This document shows, one piece after another, positions 54,686 to 62,935 of a stretch of 64,000 nt of DNA. The notes under the pieces are model-generated. The model ran no database searches and was not told the DNA's origin. It saw nothing but the letters and a program-made list of their open reading frames with translations. Source of the stretch: Bifidobacterium asteroides (GTDB taxonomy: Bacteria; Actinomycetota; Actinomycetes; Actinomycetales; Bifidobacteriaceae); contig NZ_WKKW01000006.1 of the NCBI RefSeq assembly GCF_009683175.1, forward strand, positions 1 to 64,000. The letters run 5' to 3'. A program made the position numbers and the translations under genes. Within the stretch, counting starts at the first letter, position 1. The number at the start of each line of letters is the position of its first letter.

Positions 54686-55954
54686 ATGCGTCTGCTCAGA
54701 ATGGTCGTCGAGGGCCTTGAACCCTTTGAAAACCAGACCCTGGCCCTGGATCTTTACGCCCGCGACCAGGTCCGCTCGAAAACCCCTGGCAACGGTCTGA
54801 CTTATTTGGAAAACAATCCGACCAGTCACATTTACGCACAGAACGTGCTGTGCCTTACAGGCATCAATGCATCCGGTAAAACCACAGCACTCAATGCCTT
54901 GGCTCTGGCCGTCAGCATCCTGAGCAAGGATACCAGCCCTATGCTGTCCTCCGTCAGGTCCCTCAGCGCCTTCGGGCCCAGCCTGCAAATCTCTTTGGTC
55001 TTTGAGTCCAAGCAGCACTTCTATCTGCTCAAGTCACAGCTGGATGCAGTCCGGAATGACAACACCGATGAAAGTACGGACCCGCTAGCAGATAGCACCT
55101 ATAAGTTTTCTCAGGAACAGCTTTGGCGCTATCCAAACAAGCCTCTGTCCAAGTCTGTGCTTCGCAATACAGACGCTTTCCAACAACGCTCAAAGCTAAT
55201 CAAGGTTCGGCGGCTGGCAACTCAATCTCCAGACGATGCAACCACGGATGCCTATCTGACAAAAGAGGCTTTCGACTACCTCTCACCTCACTCCAGCATC
55301 GTTCTGCCTTACACCAGGACGACTCGAACTCAGGTCATCGCCCGCATCGGACCAGAGACCTACTTTCCCATCGTTCCGGCCGACACCATCGCCGATCCCG
55401 TGCTACACGTCTTCGATGACAGCATCGACTACTTCCACATCGACCAGGAACACCGCGCCCATCTGAGATTTGCCGGCACCTCTCAAGAAGTGGTCATGCC
55501 CAACATGGACACGGCCGGACTGCTCTCCCTGGGCACAGTCCGCGGATCCCGAATCGTCAGAGCGGCCATCCGGGTCCTGCGCACCGGCGGCTATCTGCTG
55601 ATCGACGAAATCGAAAATAGCATCAACAAGGAGCTGGTGCGCATGATCATCAACCTCTTCATGTCCACGACCAGCAACCCTCATGGCGCCACCCTGGTGT
55701 TCACGACCCACTACGCTGAACTGCTCGACTTGATTCAGCGCAAGGACAATATTTACTTCCTTAGACGTAGCGAAGACAAACGCAAGGGCATTCAGGCAAT
55801 CAACTACTCAGAAGCGGTCAGGCGCGGCGAACTCAAACACAGCGAGGTCTTCCTGTCCAACTACATCGGAGGCACCGCTCCCAAGGCAGCCGAACTCAAA
55901 GCCATGCGACAATACGTAGCTGGCCAGGTAGCCGGGCAAGAACATCATGCATAG
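54686..55954 (+). CDS. AAA-15/21 (OLD-like) ATPase, putative defence protein
   Basis: A 422-residue SMC/ABC-like ATPase. Walker A is TGINASGKTTAL near 60; the ABC-like signature LSLGTVRGSR near 290 is followed by Walker B in YLLIDEIENSI and by a FTTHYAELLD switch. The middle part (about 90-270) is variable and holds no domain I recognise. Such ATPases gate a partner nuclease in OLD, Gabija, AbiL and PARIS modules. ATG 54686 has GGTGG six bases upstream; another ATG at 54659 lies inside the palindrome. The stop overlaps the next gene by eight bases. GC content is lower than that of copA. Confidence 0.85.
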   Translation: MRLLRMVVEGLEPFENQTLALDLYARDQVRSKTPGNGLTYLENNPTSHIYAQNVLCLTGINASGKTTALNALALAVSILSKDTSPMLSSVRSLSAFGPSLQISLVFESKQHFYLLKSQLDAVRNDNTDESTDPLADSTYKFSQEQLWRYPNKPLSKSVLRNTDAFQQRSKLIKVRRLATQSPDDATTDAYLTKEAFDYLSPHSSIVLPYTRTTRTQVIARIGPETYFPIVPADTIADPVLHVFDDSIDYFHIDQEHRAHLRFAGTSQEVVMPNMDTAGLLSLGTVRGSRIVRAAIRVLRTGGYLLIDEIENSINKELVRMIINLFMSTTSNPHGATLVFTTHYAELLDLIQRKDNIYFLRRSEDKRKGIQAINYSEAVRRGELKHSEVFLSNYIGGTAPKAAELKAMRQYVAGQVAGQEHHA

Positions 55955-56567
55955 TAGGCGGGAGGAGCTTGCAAGGGCCATCGGGGACGATGCGGTTCTC
56001 TTCTCATGCGAAGGCGTGGCCGAGCAGGTTATTGTCGACAAACTGGTCACCAAGCACCTGACCTTCATCGATCAGGATCGCATCATCACCGACCCCTACA
56101 ACGACGATGTCTGGTCAACCCGCGACAGAAGCGGTGAGAGCCTGGCTCGGGACTTCCTGACCCAGGACTACGGACGAGACGTGACCATCCTCTGTATACA
56201 GGACCAGCTGGGCCACCGCACCTTGCTACGCCAGCCTTACGCCGAGCATGCCAGGACCATTAACGTCACCACGCATCCCGAGATCGAGATGCTGATCGTC
56301 TGCCGCGAGGACAAGCTGGACGAGTACAACAGTTGGAAGTCGCACCATCGCGGCGCGAAAAACAGCAAACTGAAACCCAGCCTCTTCTGCAAGGAGGAGC
56401 TGGGACGGGACGACCGCAACTTCCGCAACATCAAGAAATATCCCTTTCTGAATCAATACTGGGATGATGCGGATACGCTGGTTAGAGCTTTAGAACTGTA
56501 CAGGGAAATGACCTCGGCAAAAAAGCAGGGCGATGACTTTCTGCTGGCCGATCTGCTCAACATCTGA
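55947..56567 (+). CDS. RloB/TOPRIM-like protein, putative defence nuclease
   Basis: A 206-residue protein. VLFSCEGVAEQVIVDKLV (residues 17-34) has the TOPRIM-type EGxxE glutamate, LCIQDQ near 85 is in the place of the metal-binding DxD though only one Asp is kept, and THPEIEMLIVCRED resembles the N-P-x-x-E-x-W/L block of RloB/AbiLii proteins. The start overlaps the ATPase stop by eight bases, so the two are made together. The size and partner match AbiLii. Catalysis and target are unknown, and the incomplete DxD makes nuclease activity uncertain. Confidence 0.68.
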   Translation: MHSRREELARAIGDDAVLFSCEGVAEQVIVDKLVTKHLTFIDQDRIITDPYNDDVWSTRDRSGESLARDFLTQDYGRDVTILCIQDQLGHRTLLRQPYAEHARTINVTTHPEIEMLIVCREDKLDEYNSWKSHHRGAKNSKLKPSLFCKEELGRDDRNFRNIKKYPFLNQYWDDADTLVRALELYREMTSAKKQGDDFLLADLLNI

Positions 56568-57659
56568 TCAGCGGTCGTCAGCGAGCTGCCAGGGCTGGTC
56601 GAAAAAGTCGAAGATGCGCTCCAAGTAAGGCCCCAGGACCTTGTCGGGCATCTGGTAGAGCTCGTGCATACTGTTAGGAATGCGGACCAACGTGGCCTGG
56701 CAGCCACCCTGCTGGACCTGGTCGACAAAACGGTTCTGGGGCATCGGCAGCACAAACCGGTCGGGCTGAGCCTGGAAAAGCAGCAGAGGGGTCTCCACAC
56801 GGCTGCACCGGTCGGGACGCAGTATGGCCCGGCTCATCTCCAGGCTCTCCCTGACCCAGCCAAAGGTGGCGGCGCTGGTCTGGTAGCGCAGTTCCTTGGC
56901 CCGTAACTTATGGGTCCAGGCCACCCGCGCCTGGCTGCCATTGGGGTACTTGCCCATGTCCAGCTCGGGGCGGAATGGGCCGAACCCCGGAGCCATGCTG
57001 CGCGAGCGGCCCATCATGCAGGCGGCGTTTGTCGCCGTCCAGGCCACCGAGGGCATGAACCCGGTCCGCGGCGCAATCATCGGCGATGACAGGACCGCCT
57101 TATCGATAAGCGAGGGGAAGGTTTCCAGCATCCGCGCAGCCACGCCGCCGCCCATGGAGTGGGCATAGAGGACCATGGGATTGTCTTGGGCATACTGCTG
57201 GCCCACCTGGGAGCAAAAGGCGGCCAGATCCGCCACATACCGCTGCCAATGATCCACCCATATCAGGCTGGGATCGCTCACACCACGGCCGGAGAAACCG
57301 TGCCCCCAATGCTCGGGAATGCAGACGGAGTACCCCTGCATCAGGAAGTACCAGGCCATCTCCTGGTACTTATCGGCGAATTCCGAAAAACCGAAGGAGA
57401 TGATTACGGCCCCGCGCACACGAGCCGAGCCGGACTCCACCGCACCTTGGCGAAACAGCGTCCTGTCATAACAGACGTAATGCAGGAGCCGGGAGGGGTC
57501 CACGCCGCCGAGATGGGCCTTGTCCAACAAGGTTCCCCCGTCCTCGCCGCCGTCATGGGAGATCATCCATCCCTCACTGCGACAGGAGGCCAGGTCAGGA
57601 AGGACGCGATCCTTCATGATCTGGTCGTAACGGCGCTCCTCAACCAGTTGGACGCTCAT
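56568..57659 (-). CDS. alpha/beta hydrolase, monoacylglycerol lipase/lysophospholipase type
   Basis: A 363-residue serine hydrolase. The oxyanion region is VIISFGFSEFADKYQEMA followed by IPEHWGHGFSGR, the nucleophile Ser is in YAHSMGGGV, the acid in QAQPDRFV and the His in NSMHELYQ. This arrangement is that of Hydrolase_4 lipases acting on monoacylglycerols or lysophospholipids in the cytoplasm. It begins 37 bases after the stop of the YhgE/Pip gene on the same strand, and its stop abuts that of the RloB-like gene, convergent. Confidence 0.87.
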   Translation of the reverse strand: MSVQLVEERRYDQIMKDRVLPDLASCRSEGWMISHDGGEDGGTLLDKAHLGGVDPSRLLHYVCYDRTLFRQGAVESGSARVRGAVIISFGFSEFADKYQEMAWYFLMQGYSVCIPEHWGHGFSGRGVSDPSLIWVDHWQRYVADLAAFCSQVGQQYAQDNPMVLYAHSMGGGVAARMLETFPSLIDKAVLSSPMIAPRTGFMPSVAWTATNAACMMGRSRSMAPGFGPFRPELDMGKYPNGSQARVAWTHKLRAKELRYQTSAATFGWVRESLEMSRAILRPDRCSRVETPLLLFQAQPDRFVLPMPQNRFVDQVQQGGCQATLVRIPNSMHELYQMPDKVLGPYLERIFDFFDQPWQLADDR

Positions 57660-57695
57660 GCTCTCACCCTATACCACCTTCTGTTGGACTCGGCC

Positions 57696-60026
57696 CTACA
57701 TGAGCCGGGTGCTCTCCAGGTTTCTGACGATCCAATCGTTGAAGCGGATGACGGGCTTGCGCAGGACCAGCCCCAGCAGCAGAGAAGGCACCAGGAAGAG
57801 AGCCAGCGTGGCCATTTCCCGCCAGAACTCCAAGCCATAGGCTCCAGCAACGGCCGACTGCATGGCTCCGATGGCGTGGACGAAGGGCAGGAAGGGATAG
57901 ACCCCCTGGAAGAAGCCGGGCAGGGTTTCCATGGGGAAGGTGCCGCCCGAGCCGGCCACCTGCATGACCAGGAGGATGACGGCGACGGCCTTGCCGATGT
58001 CACCGAAGGAGACGACCAGGGTGTAGATCAGATTCATGAAGACGAAGGAGGCGAAGACCGCCACCAGCACGAACATCAGCGGATGGACGCACTGGACCTT
58101 CAGGTAGAAGAGGTCTCCCAGGGCTATCAGGCAACCCTGGAGGATGGCCATCAGGGCGAAGACCGCGAATCTGCCGAAGTACTCCTGGTAGAGCTGAAGG
58201 CCGAAGCGGCGGGCGTTGCCTGGTGACTCCGGGCGGAAGGCTCCCCAGGAGCGGCGGCCCTCGGGATCCTCATCCAGGTCGTCGGCCCTCTTCCAGGCAT
58301 CCTGCAGGGAGTCCAGGTGCAGGACGAAGGCCTTCTTCTTGTCGGACAGGGCCACCTTCATCATGGCCGCCAGAATGGTGGCACCCACCCAGATGGAGAG
58401 AATGGTGTAGAAGGGGGTCATGGCCGACCCGTAATTCATGACAGGGAAGACCGCATGTCGATGGATGCCGACCGGCGAGGACAGAAGTGCGGCCAGGGTT
58501 TCGGAATCCCCGCTCAGCAGGGATTTGACCTCCTGCGTATCCTTGCCCTGAGAAGCCTGGGTCAGGTGTCCCCCCAGGTCGGTCAGCCGCTTGGAGGCCT
58601 GGTCCAAGCGCTGAGAGATCTCCCCTAGTTGGTCCTTGGCCTGGCCGATGTCATTGGTCATGGGGCCTGTCAGCCCGGAGGCGCCCTTGACGGTTCCATC
58701 CAGACCCGTCAGCAGCCGGTCGGTCGAGGTGACCACGGTGTCCATGGAGGAGGCCAGGTCGTCCAGGCGGGGCTTCAGATCCTTGCGGTACTGGGTGCGG
58801 ACCTGGTCCACCGAGGCGCGGGCCTGGGCAATCCTGTTCTTCAGATCCTGGCGCTGACCGCCCAGCTTGTCCTTGCCCTCCTTGGCTGTCTGGGAGGCCT
58901 GGCTAATCCGGTCGGCCAGGTCGCGCTGAGAGGCTTGGGCCGCGCGCATTCCAGCCTGGGCCTGATCGATGGCGGTCAGAAGAGCCTGGCGCTGGTCAGC
59001 TGTCAGATTGGCATCGGATTCCACAGTGCTGCGCAGATTTTCCAGGCTGGCGATTATCCCGTCGTAGTCGGCTGCCGAGTCTCTGATCCGTTGGCTCAGA
59101 TCGTTCAACTGGCTACTGACTGCATCGCTCTGCTGGCCCACCTTGTCGAAAGCGTCGTCGATCTTGGAGCCGATGGTGTCATAGGCGCCCGAAGCCTGGT
59201 CAAGGGCGGCGTCGACCGCCTGGGCCGACCCGGAGAGGGACTTGCCCAGATCCTTGGACCCCTTGGTTCCCTGATTCAGGGCCTTCCTGGCATCGGCCAT
59301 GGCGGAATCGGAGCGGCCCAGGATCCTGCCGGTGGAGTCGATCATCTTCCCGGAGGAGTCCAGAAGGCCCGCATAGGCATTCACCTGACTGGAGGCAGTG
59401 GTCAATCGCTGTGACATCTGATCGATGTGGCTGGTCGTCCTGGTCAGATAATCCTGGACCTGGGGGCTCTGGGAGTAGGTGAAAACCTGGCTGGCCAGGT
59501 CGATCCCCACCTGCCCCACGGTCTTGACGAAGGTCTTGTCGATGGTCGTGGCCACGGTGTCGGCCCCCTGCTCGGTGACATGGGGGGCGATGGCGTTCTT
59601 CTTCTCGTTCAGGTAGTACTCGAGGTTGGCGTGCTTCACATCCTGCGAGAAGAGGGTCATCATGTCCGCGCTGAAATCCTTGGGGATGACGATGGCGGCA
59701 TAGTACTCGCCCGAGCGCACCCCCTCCAGGGCCTGGTCACGGTTGACGAACCTCCAGTCCAGCTGGTCGTTGGCCCGCAGCGTGCTGGTGACCGTCTCCC
59801 CCACGTTGATCCTGACCGGAATCAGGTCGGACTTGTACCCCTTGTCGGTGTTGGCCACGGCCACCTTGATGGCCTTGGTGTTCTTGTAGGGGTCCCAGCT
59901 GGCGGCGATGTTGAACCAGGCATAGAGGGCCGGGACGATGATCAGGCCCATCAGGACGATGATGGCGATGACGTTGCTGGTGGCATCGGCCAGGTCCTTG
60001 CGCAGGATCCTCCAAATGTTCCTCAT
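57696..60026 (-). CDS. YhgE/Pip domain membrane protein (ABC-2-type), second of a pair
   Basis: A 776-residue protein. One helix near the N-terminus (about 20-40) is followed by a periplasm/extracellular domain to about 500 that is rich in coiled-coil-forming Ser/Gln/Asp heptads (DSAMADARKALNQ, LDDLASSMDTVV), and about six helices fill the C-terminal third. YNIAASWDPYKN-type sequence after the first helix and the MNYGSAMTPFYTILSIWVGA segment are hallmarks of the YhgE/Pip (phage infection protein) family, related to type VII-associated EsaA. Its ATG shares one base with the upstream stop (TGATG), so translation is coupled to the paralogue. Confidence 0.88.
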   Translation of the reverse strand: MRNIWRILRKDLADATSNVIAIIVLMGLIIVPALYAWFNIAASWDPYKNTKAIKVAVANTDKGYKSDLIPVRINVGETVTSTLRANDQLDWRFVNRDQALEGVRSGEYYAAIVIPKDFSADMMTLFSQDVKHANLEYYLNEKKNAIAPHVTEQGADTVATTIDKTFVKTVGQVGIDLASQVFTYSQSPQVQDYLTRTTSHIDQMSQRLTTASSQVNAYAGLLDSSGKMIDSTGRILGRSDSAMADARKALNQGTKGSKDLGKSLSGSAQAVDAALDQASGAYDTIGSKIDDAFDKVGQQSDAVSSQLNDLSQRIRDSAADYDGIIASLENLRSTVESDANLTADQRQALLTAIDQAQAGMRAAQASQRDLADRISQASQTAKEGKDKLGGQRQDLKNRIAQARASVDQVRTQYRKDLKPRLDDLASSMDTVVTSTDRLLTGLDGTVKGASGLTGPMTNDIGQAKDQLGEISQRLDQASKRLTDLGGHLTQASQGKDTQEVKSLLSGDSETLAALLSSPVGIHRHAVFPVMNYGSAMTPFYTILSIWVGATILAAMMKVALSDKKKAFVLHLDSLQDAWKRADDLDEDPEGRRSWGAFRPESPGNARRFGLQLYQEYFGRFAVFALMAILQGCLIALGDLFYLKVQCVHPLMFVLVAVFASFVFMNLIYTLVVSFGDIGKAVAVILLVMQVAGSGGTFPMETLPGFFQGVYPFLPFVHAIGAMQSAVAGAYGLEFWREMATLALFLVPSLLLGLVLRKPVIRFNDWIVRNLESTRLM

Positions 60027-62659
60027 CAGCGGTCACCGTCCTCGTGAGCGTCTTCCTCATCGTGGTTCATGACTGATTCGCGCACGGCCGTGGTCAGCCT
60101 GGTCATGGCCGAGGGACCCTGCCGACGCGGGCGGATCAGGGTGTGAAAGTCCATGCCGGGACGCTCGGCCAGACCCAGCTGCTGAACATAGCTGTCACAG
60201 ATGTACTCGACGATGATCAGGTAGGCGTCTATCAGGACAATGGAGGCGATGCAGGCGATCAGCATGACGATCTTGGCCTCGGTGCTGAACAGCAGGATAA
60301 GGAAGAGCACCGGCAGCAGGACCAGGACCAGACCAGCCCGGATCAGCGTTGGATAGAGGGCCAGGAAGCGATGCGCCCGCCGCCTTATGACGGCACGGTA
60401 GTCGCCCTCGCCCAGAATGGAGCGGGCCAGGCTGCCCAGGCTCAGACGACGGTCGGCAGAATGGTTCTGCTCGGTCAGCATCAGGTCGGTGGCGCCCAGC
60501 CGACGATCGAAGAGGGCATTCAGGTTGAGCAGGTACCGCCGCACCACCAGTCCGATCAGCAGGGCCACCGGAAGGTACCAGAAGACGTGGAGCATATCCT
60601 GCCAGTAGTGGTTGCCATACATACCGCCGATGGTCTCGCGCATGGCATTGATCCCGTAGGTGAAGGGCAGCCAGGGGTTCAGATTGCGGAAGAAGTCAGG
60701 CATCATCTCGATGGGATACATGCCCGATGAGCCGGGTATCTGCAGGATGACCAGAACCACGGCCAGGGCCTTGCCGATATGCCTGAAGGAGGCGGCCAGG
60801 GCATAGATGATGTTGATGTAGACGAAGGAGGCGAAGACCCCGGCCAGGACGAACAGGGCCGGCTGTTGGCATTGGATGCCCAGCATCAGGTCGCCCACTG
60901 TAGCGATCAGCGCCTGGAAGAAGCCGACGAAGACCAGCAGAAGCCAGCGGCCCAGGTAGGCCTGGGTGGCGGTGCACCTGCGGATGCCCTCCTTGTCGAC
61001 CTCCAGCTTATAGATGGCTATCAGGATGAACCCACCCACCCAGAGGGCCAGATTGGTATAGAAGGGCGCCACGGATGATCCGTAGTTGCTTACCGGGTAG
61101 ACCGTGTGCGAGGCCAGCTCAACCGGCGAGGCCATGGCCTTCCCGAAGGAGTCCGGGCTCAACCCCAGGGTCTGGGACATCCGGTTCCAGGCGGCCGAGG
61201 ACCCCAGCGCCGCCACATCGGTGCGAACCCCCTCCAGGTCGGACCTGACCGAAGCCAGGGAGGTCCTGGTGGTGGACAGGGTCGACTGGGCCTGACCGAT
61301 GGTGGAGTCCAGCTGGTCCAGCAGGGCGTCGGTCTGGGCGGCCGTGGTGGCCAGGCTGCTCAGGGCGCCCTGAAGCGAGCCGTTGGAGGCATTGAGGTTG
61401 TCCAGGCCGGTAAGGAGGTTGGGCATGGTGGTCCCCGTCAGGCTCTGGCTGGCCGCAGTCAGGGCCTTGATGCCGGAGTCGCCGGTGTCGGTCATGGCCG
61501 AGCTCAGATCCGATGCGGCCCGCTTACCCGAGTCCAGAGCCGTGGAGGAGTTCTTCTTGAAGGCATCCAGGGATGCCTTCTGCTGCTGGTTGGTCTTTTT
61601 CAGATTATCGATCTGCCGTTGGATGCTCTCGTAGGCCGGATCCCCGGGATGCAGCCCGGACTGGTCCAGACCCGACTGGAGCCGGTCCACGGCCTTCCCG
61701 TTGGCGTCGACCAACTGACCCAGGCCGGAATTGACCCGGTCCACCTTGTCTTGGGTGGCATTCAGATCGGCAGTGATCCCGCCCGCAACTGTATTCACAT
61801 CAGTGACCGCGCTGGACAGCCGCACCGACCCGTCCGCCAGGGCCTGGTTCAGGGCGGAGGAGAAGCGAAGACTGTCGTCACGGGTCCTGGTCATGTGGTC
61901 CTGGGCCTTGCTCAGGGTGGCCTGGGTGGCCGATATCTGACTCTGCAGGTTCTTGATGTCGTTTCTGGAGCCGGCCACGGTCTGCCGGGCCTGGCCCATG
62001 GTGGAACCGATTCGTTCAAGCTGGCCGTCCGTCCGATCCAGCTGGCCGATGATGTCCCCCAGGTCGCCCACCACCTGGCTGCGGCTCTGCTCGGCCGCGC
62101 CCTGGGCATCGCCGGCGGTCTGCAGGACCTTCCCGGCCAGAGCATCGCTGACGGCCGAGACGAAGACCGTGTTGATCTCCTGGTCGATGGTGGATGCGCC
62201 GGTGTCGGTCACCTTGGGGGCGATGGCGTTCTTCTTCTCATTGACGTAATATTTCAGAGCAGGCCTGTTCCCGGTCCCCTCGACGATGCCGACCAGGTCG
62301 GCGCTGAACCGTTCAGGGATGATGATGGCCGCATAGCACTGGCCCGAGTGGACCTCGTCGATGGCCCTCTGGTCATCATCCATGAACTTCCAACCCAGGC
62401 TTTTGTTGCCGCGCAGCTCCTGGATGACCGATCTGCCGGCGTTGATCCTGCCGGTTTCCGCGGATTGCGCCCCTCGGTCCATGCTGACGACGGCCACAGG
62501 AAGGTTCTTGGCGTTGCTGTAGGGGTCCCAGAGGGCCATGATGTTGAACCAGGCATAGAGGGAGGGCAGCACGGCCACGCCGATGGTCACAACCAGGGCC
62601 ACGGGATTGCGCAGTATCCGCCAGAGATCTCGCCTGAAGATGGCCAACACGGTCTTCAC
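60026..62659 (-). CDS. YhgE/Pip domain membrane protein (ABC-2-type), first of a pair
   Basis: An 877-residue paralogue of the downstream gene with the same plan: N-terminal helix with WFNIMALWDPYSNAKN, long coiled-coil-rich external domain (about 45-530), VSNYGSSVAPFYTNLALWVGG and six C-terminal helices. Unlike its neighbour it carries an extra 150-residue C-terminal part with two more helices and a basic/acidic tail. GTG 62659 has AAGGAGG at nine bases. Family members are linked to phage adsorption in lactococci and to secretion of large cargo; the substrate here is unknown. Confidence 0.88.
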   Translation of the reverse strand: MKTVLAIFRRDLWRILRNPVALVVTIGVAVLPSLYAWFNIMALWDPYSNAKNLPVAVVSMDRGAQSAETGRINAGRSVIQELRGNKSLGWKFMDDDQRAIDEVHSGQCYAAIIIPERFSADLVGIVEGTGNRPALKYYVNEKKNAIAPKVTDTGASTIDQEINTVFVSAVSDALAGKVLQTAGDAQGAAEQSRSQVVGDLGDIIGQLDRTDGQLERIGSTMGQARQTVAGSRNDIKNLQSQISATQATLSKAQDHMTRTRDDSLRFSSALNQALADGSVRLSSAVTDVNTVAGGITADLNATQDKVDRVNSGLGQLVDANGKAVDRLQSGLDQSGLHPGDPAYESIQRQIDNLKKTNQQQKASLDAFKKNSSTALDSGKRAASDLSSAMTDTGDSGIKALTAASQSLTGTTMPNLLTGLDNLNASNGSLQGALSSLATTAAQTDALLDQLDSTIGQAQSTLSTTRTSLASVRSDLEGVRTDVAALGSSAAWNRMSQTLGLSPDSFGKAMASPVELASHTVYPVSNYGSSVAPFYTNLALWVGGFILIAIYKLEVDKEGIRRCTATQAYLGRWLLLVFVGFFQALIATVGDLMLGIQCQQPALFVLAGVFASFVYINIIYALAASFRHIGKALAVVLVILQIPGSSGMYPIEMMPDFFRNLNPWLPFTYGINAMRETIGGMYGNHYWQDMLHVFWYLPVALLIGLVVRRYLLNLNALFDRRLGATDLMLTEQNHSADRRLSLGSLARSILGEGDYRAVIRRRAHRFLALYPTLIRAGLVLVLLPVLFLILLFSTEAKIVMLIACIASIVLIDAYLIIVEYICDSYVQQLGLAERPGMDFHTLIRPRRQGPSAMTRLTTAVRESVMNHDEEDAHEDGDR

Positions 62660-62935
62660 CGCCAGGCACCTCCTTCTTGTCTGTCCGGGGGATCACGGCA
62701 CTGGCCTGTTCCACGCGGATTGGCTGCATCCTCCCCGGACTTACGTCCGGCCTGAGTATAGCCACCCTTCCTTACTGGCCCGGACCGGTCAGCTGATTGT
62801 GAATGCTCATGCAAGGCCGGATGCGGCAGGGCAGACACGCGACCAGTCTTGGTTTCATCGTATATGAGTAAGGACGGAATCTATCGGCATCGCGCAAGGC
62901 CGGAGCATCAGGGCAACACGGACTCAGACGACGGT

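Noticed and set aside
61106-62755. A 549-codon plus-strand frame opposite the first YhgE/Pip gene
   Set aside because: Gly/Gln/His/Asp-rich antisense of a well-supported membrane protein; no ribosome site.
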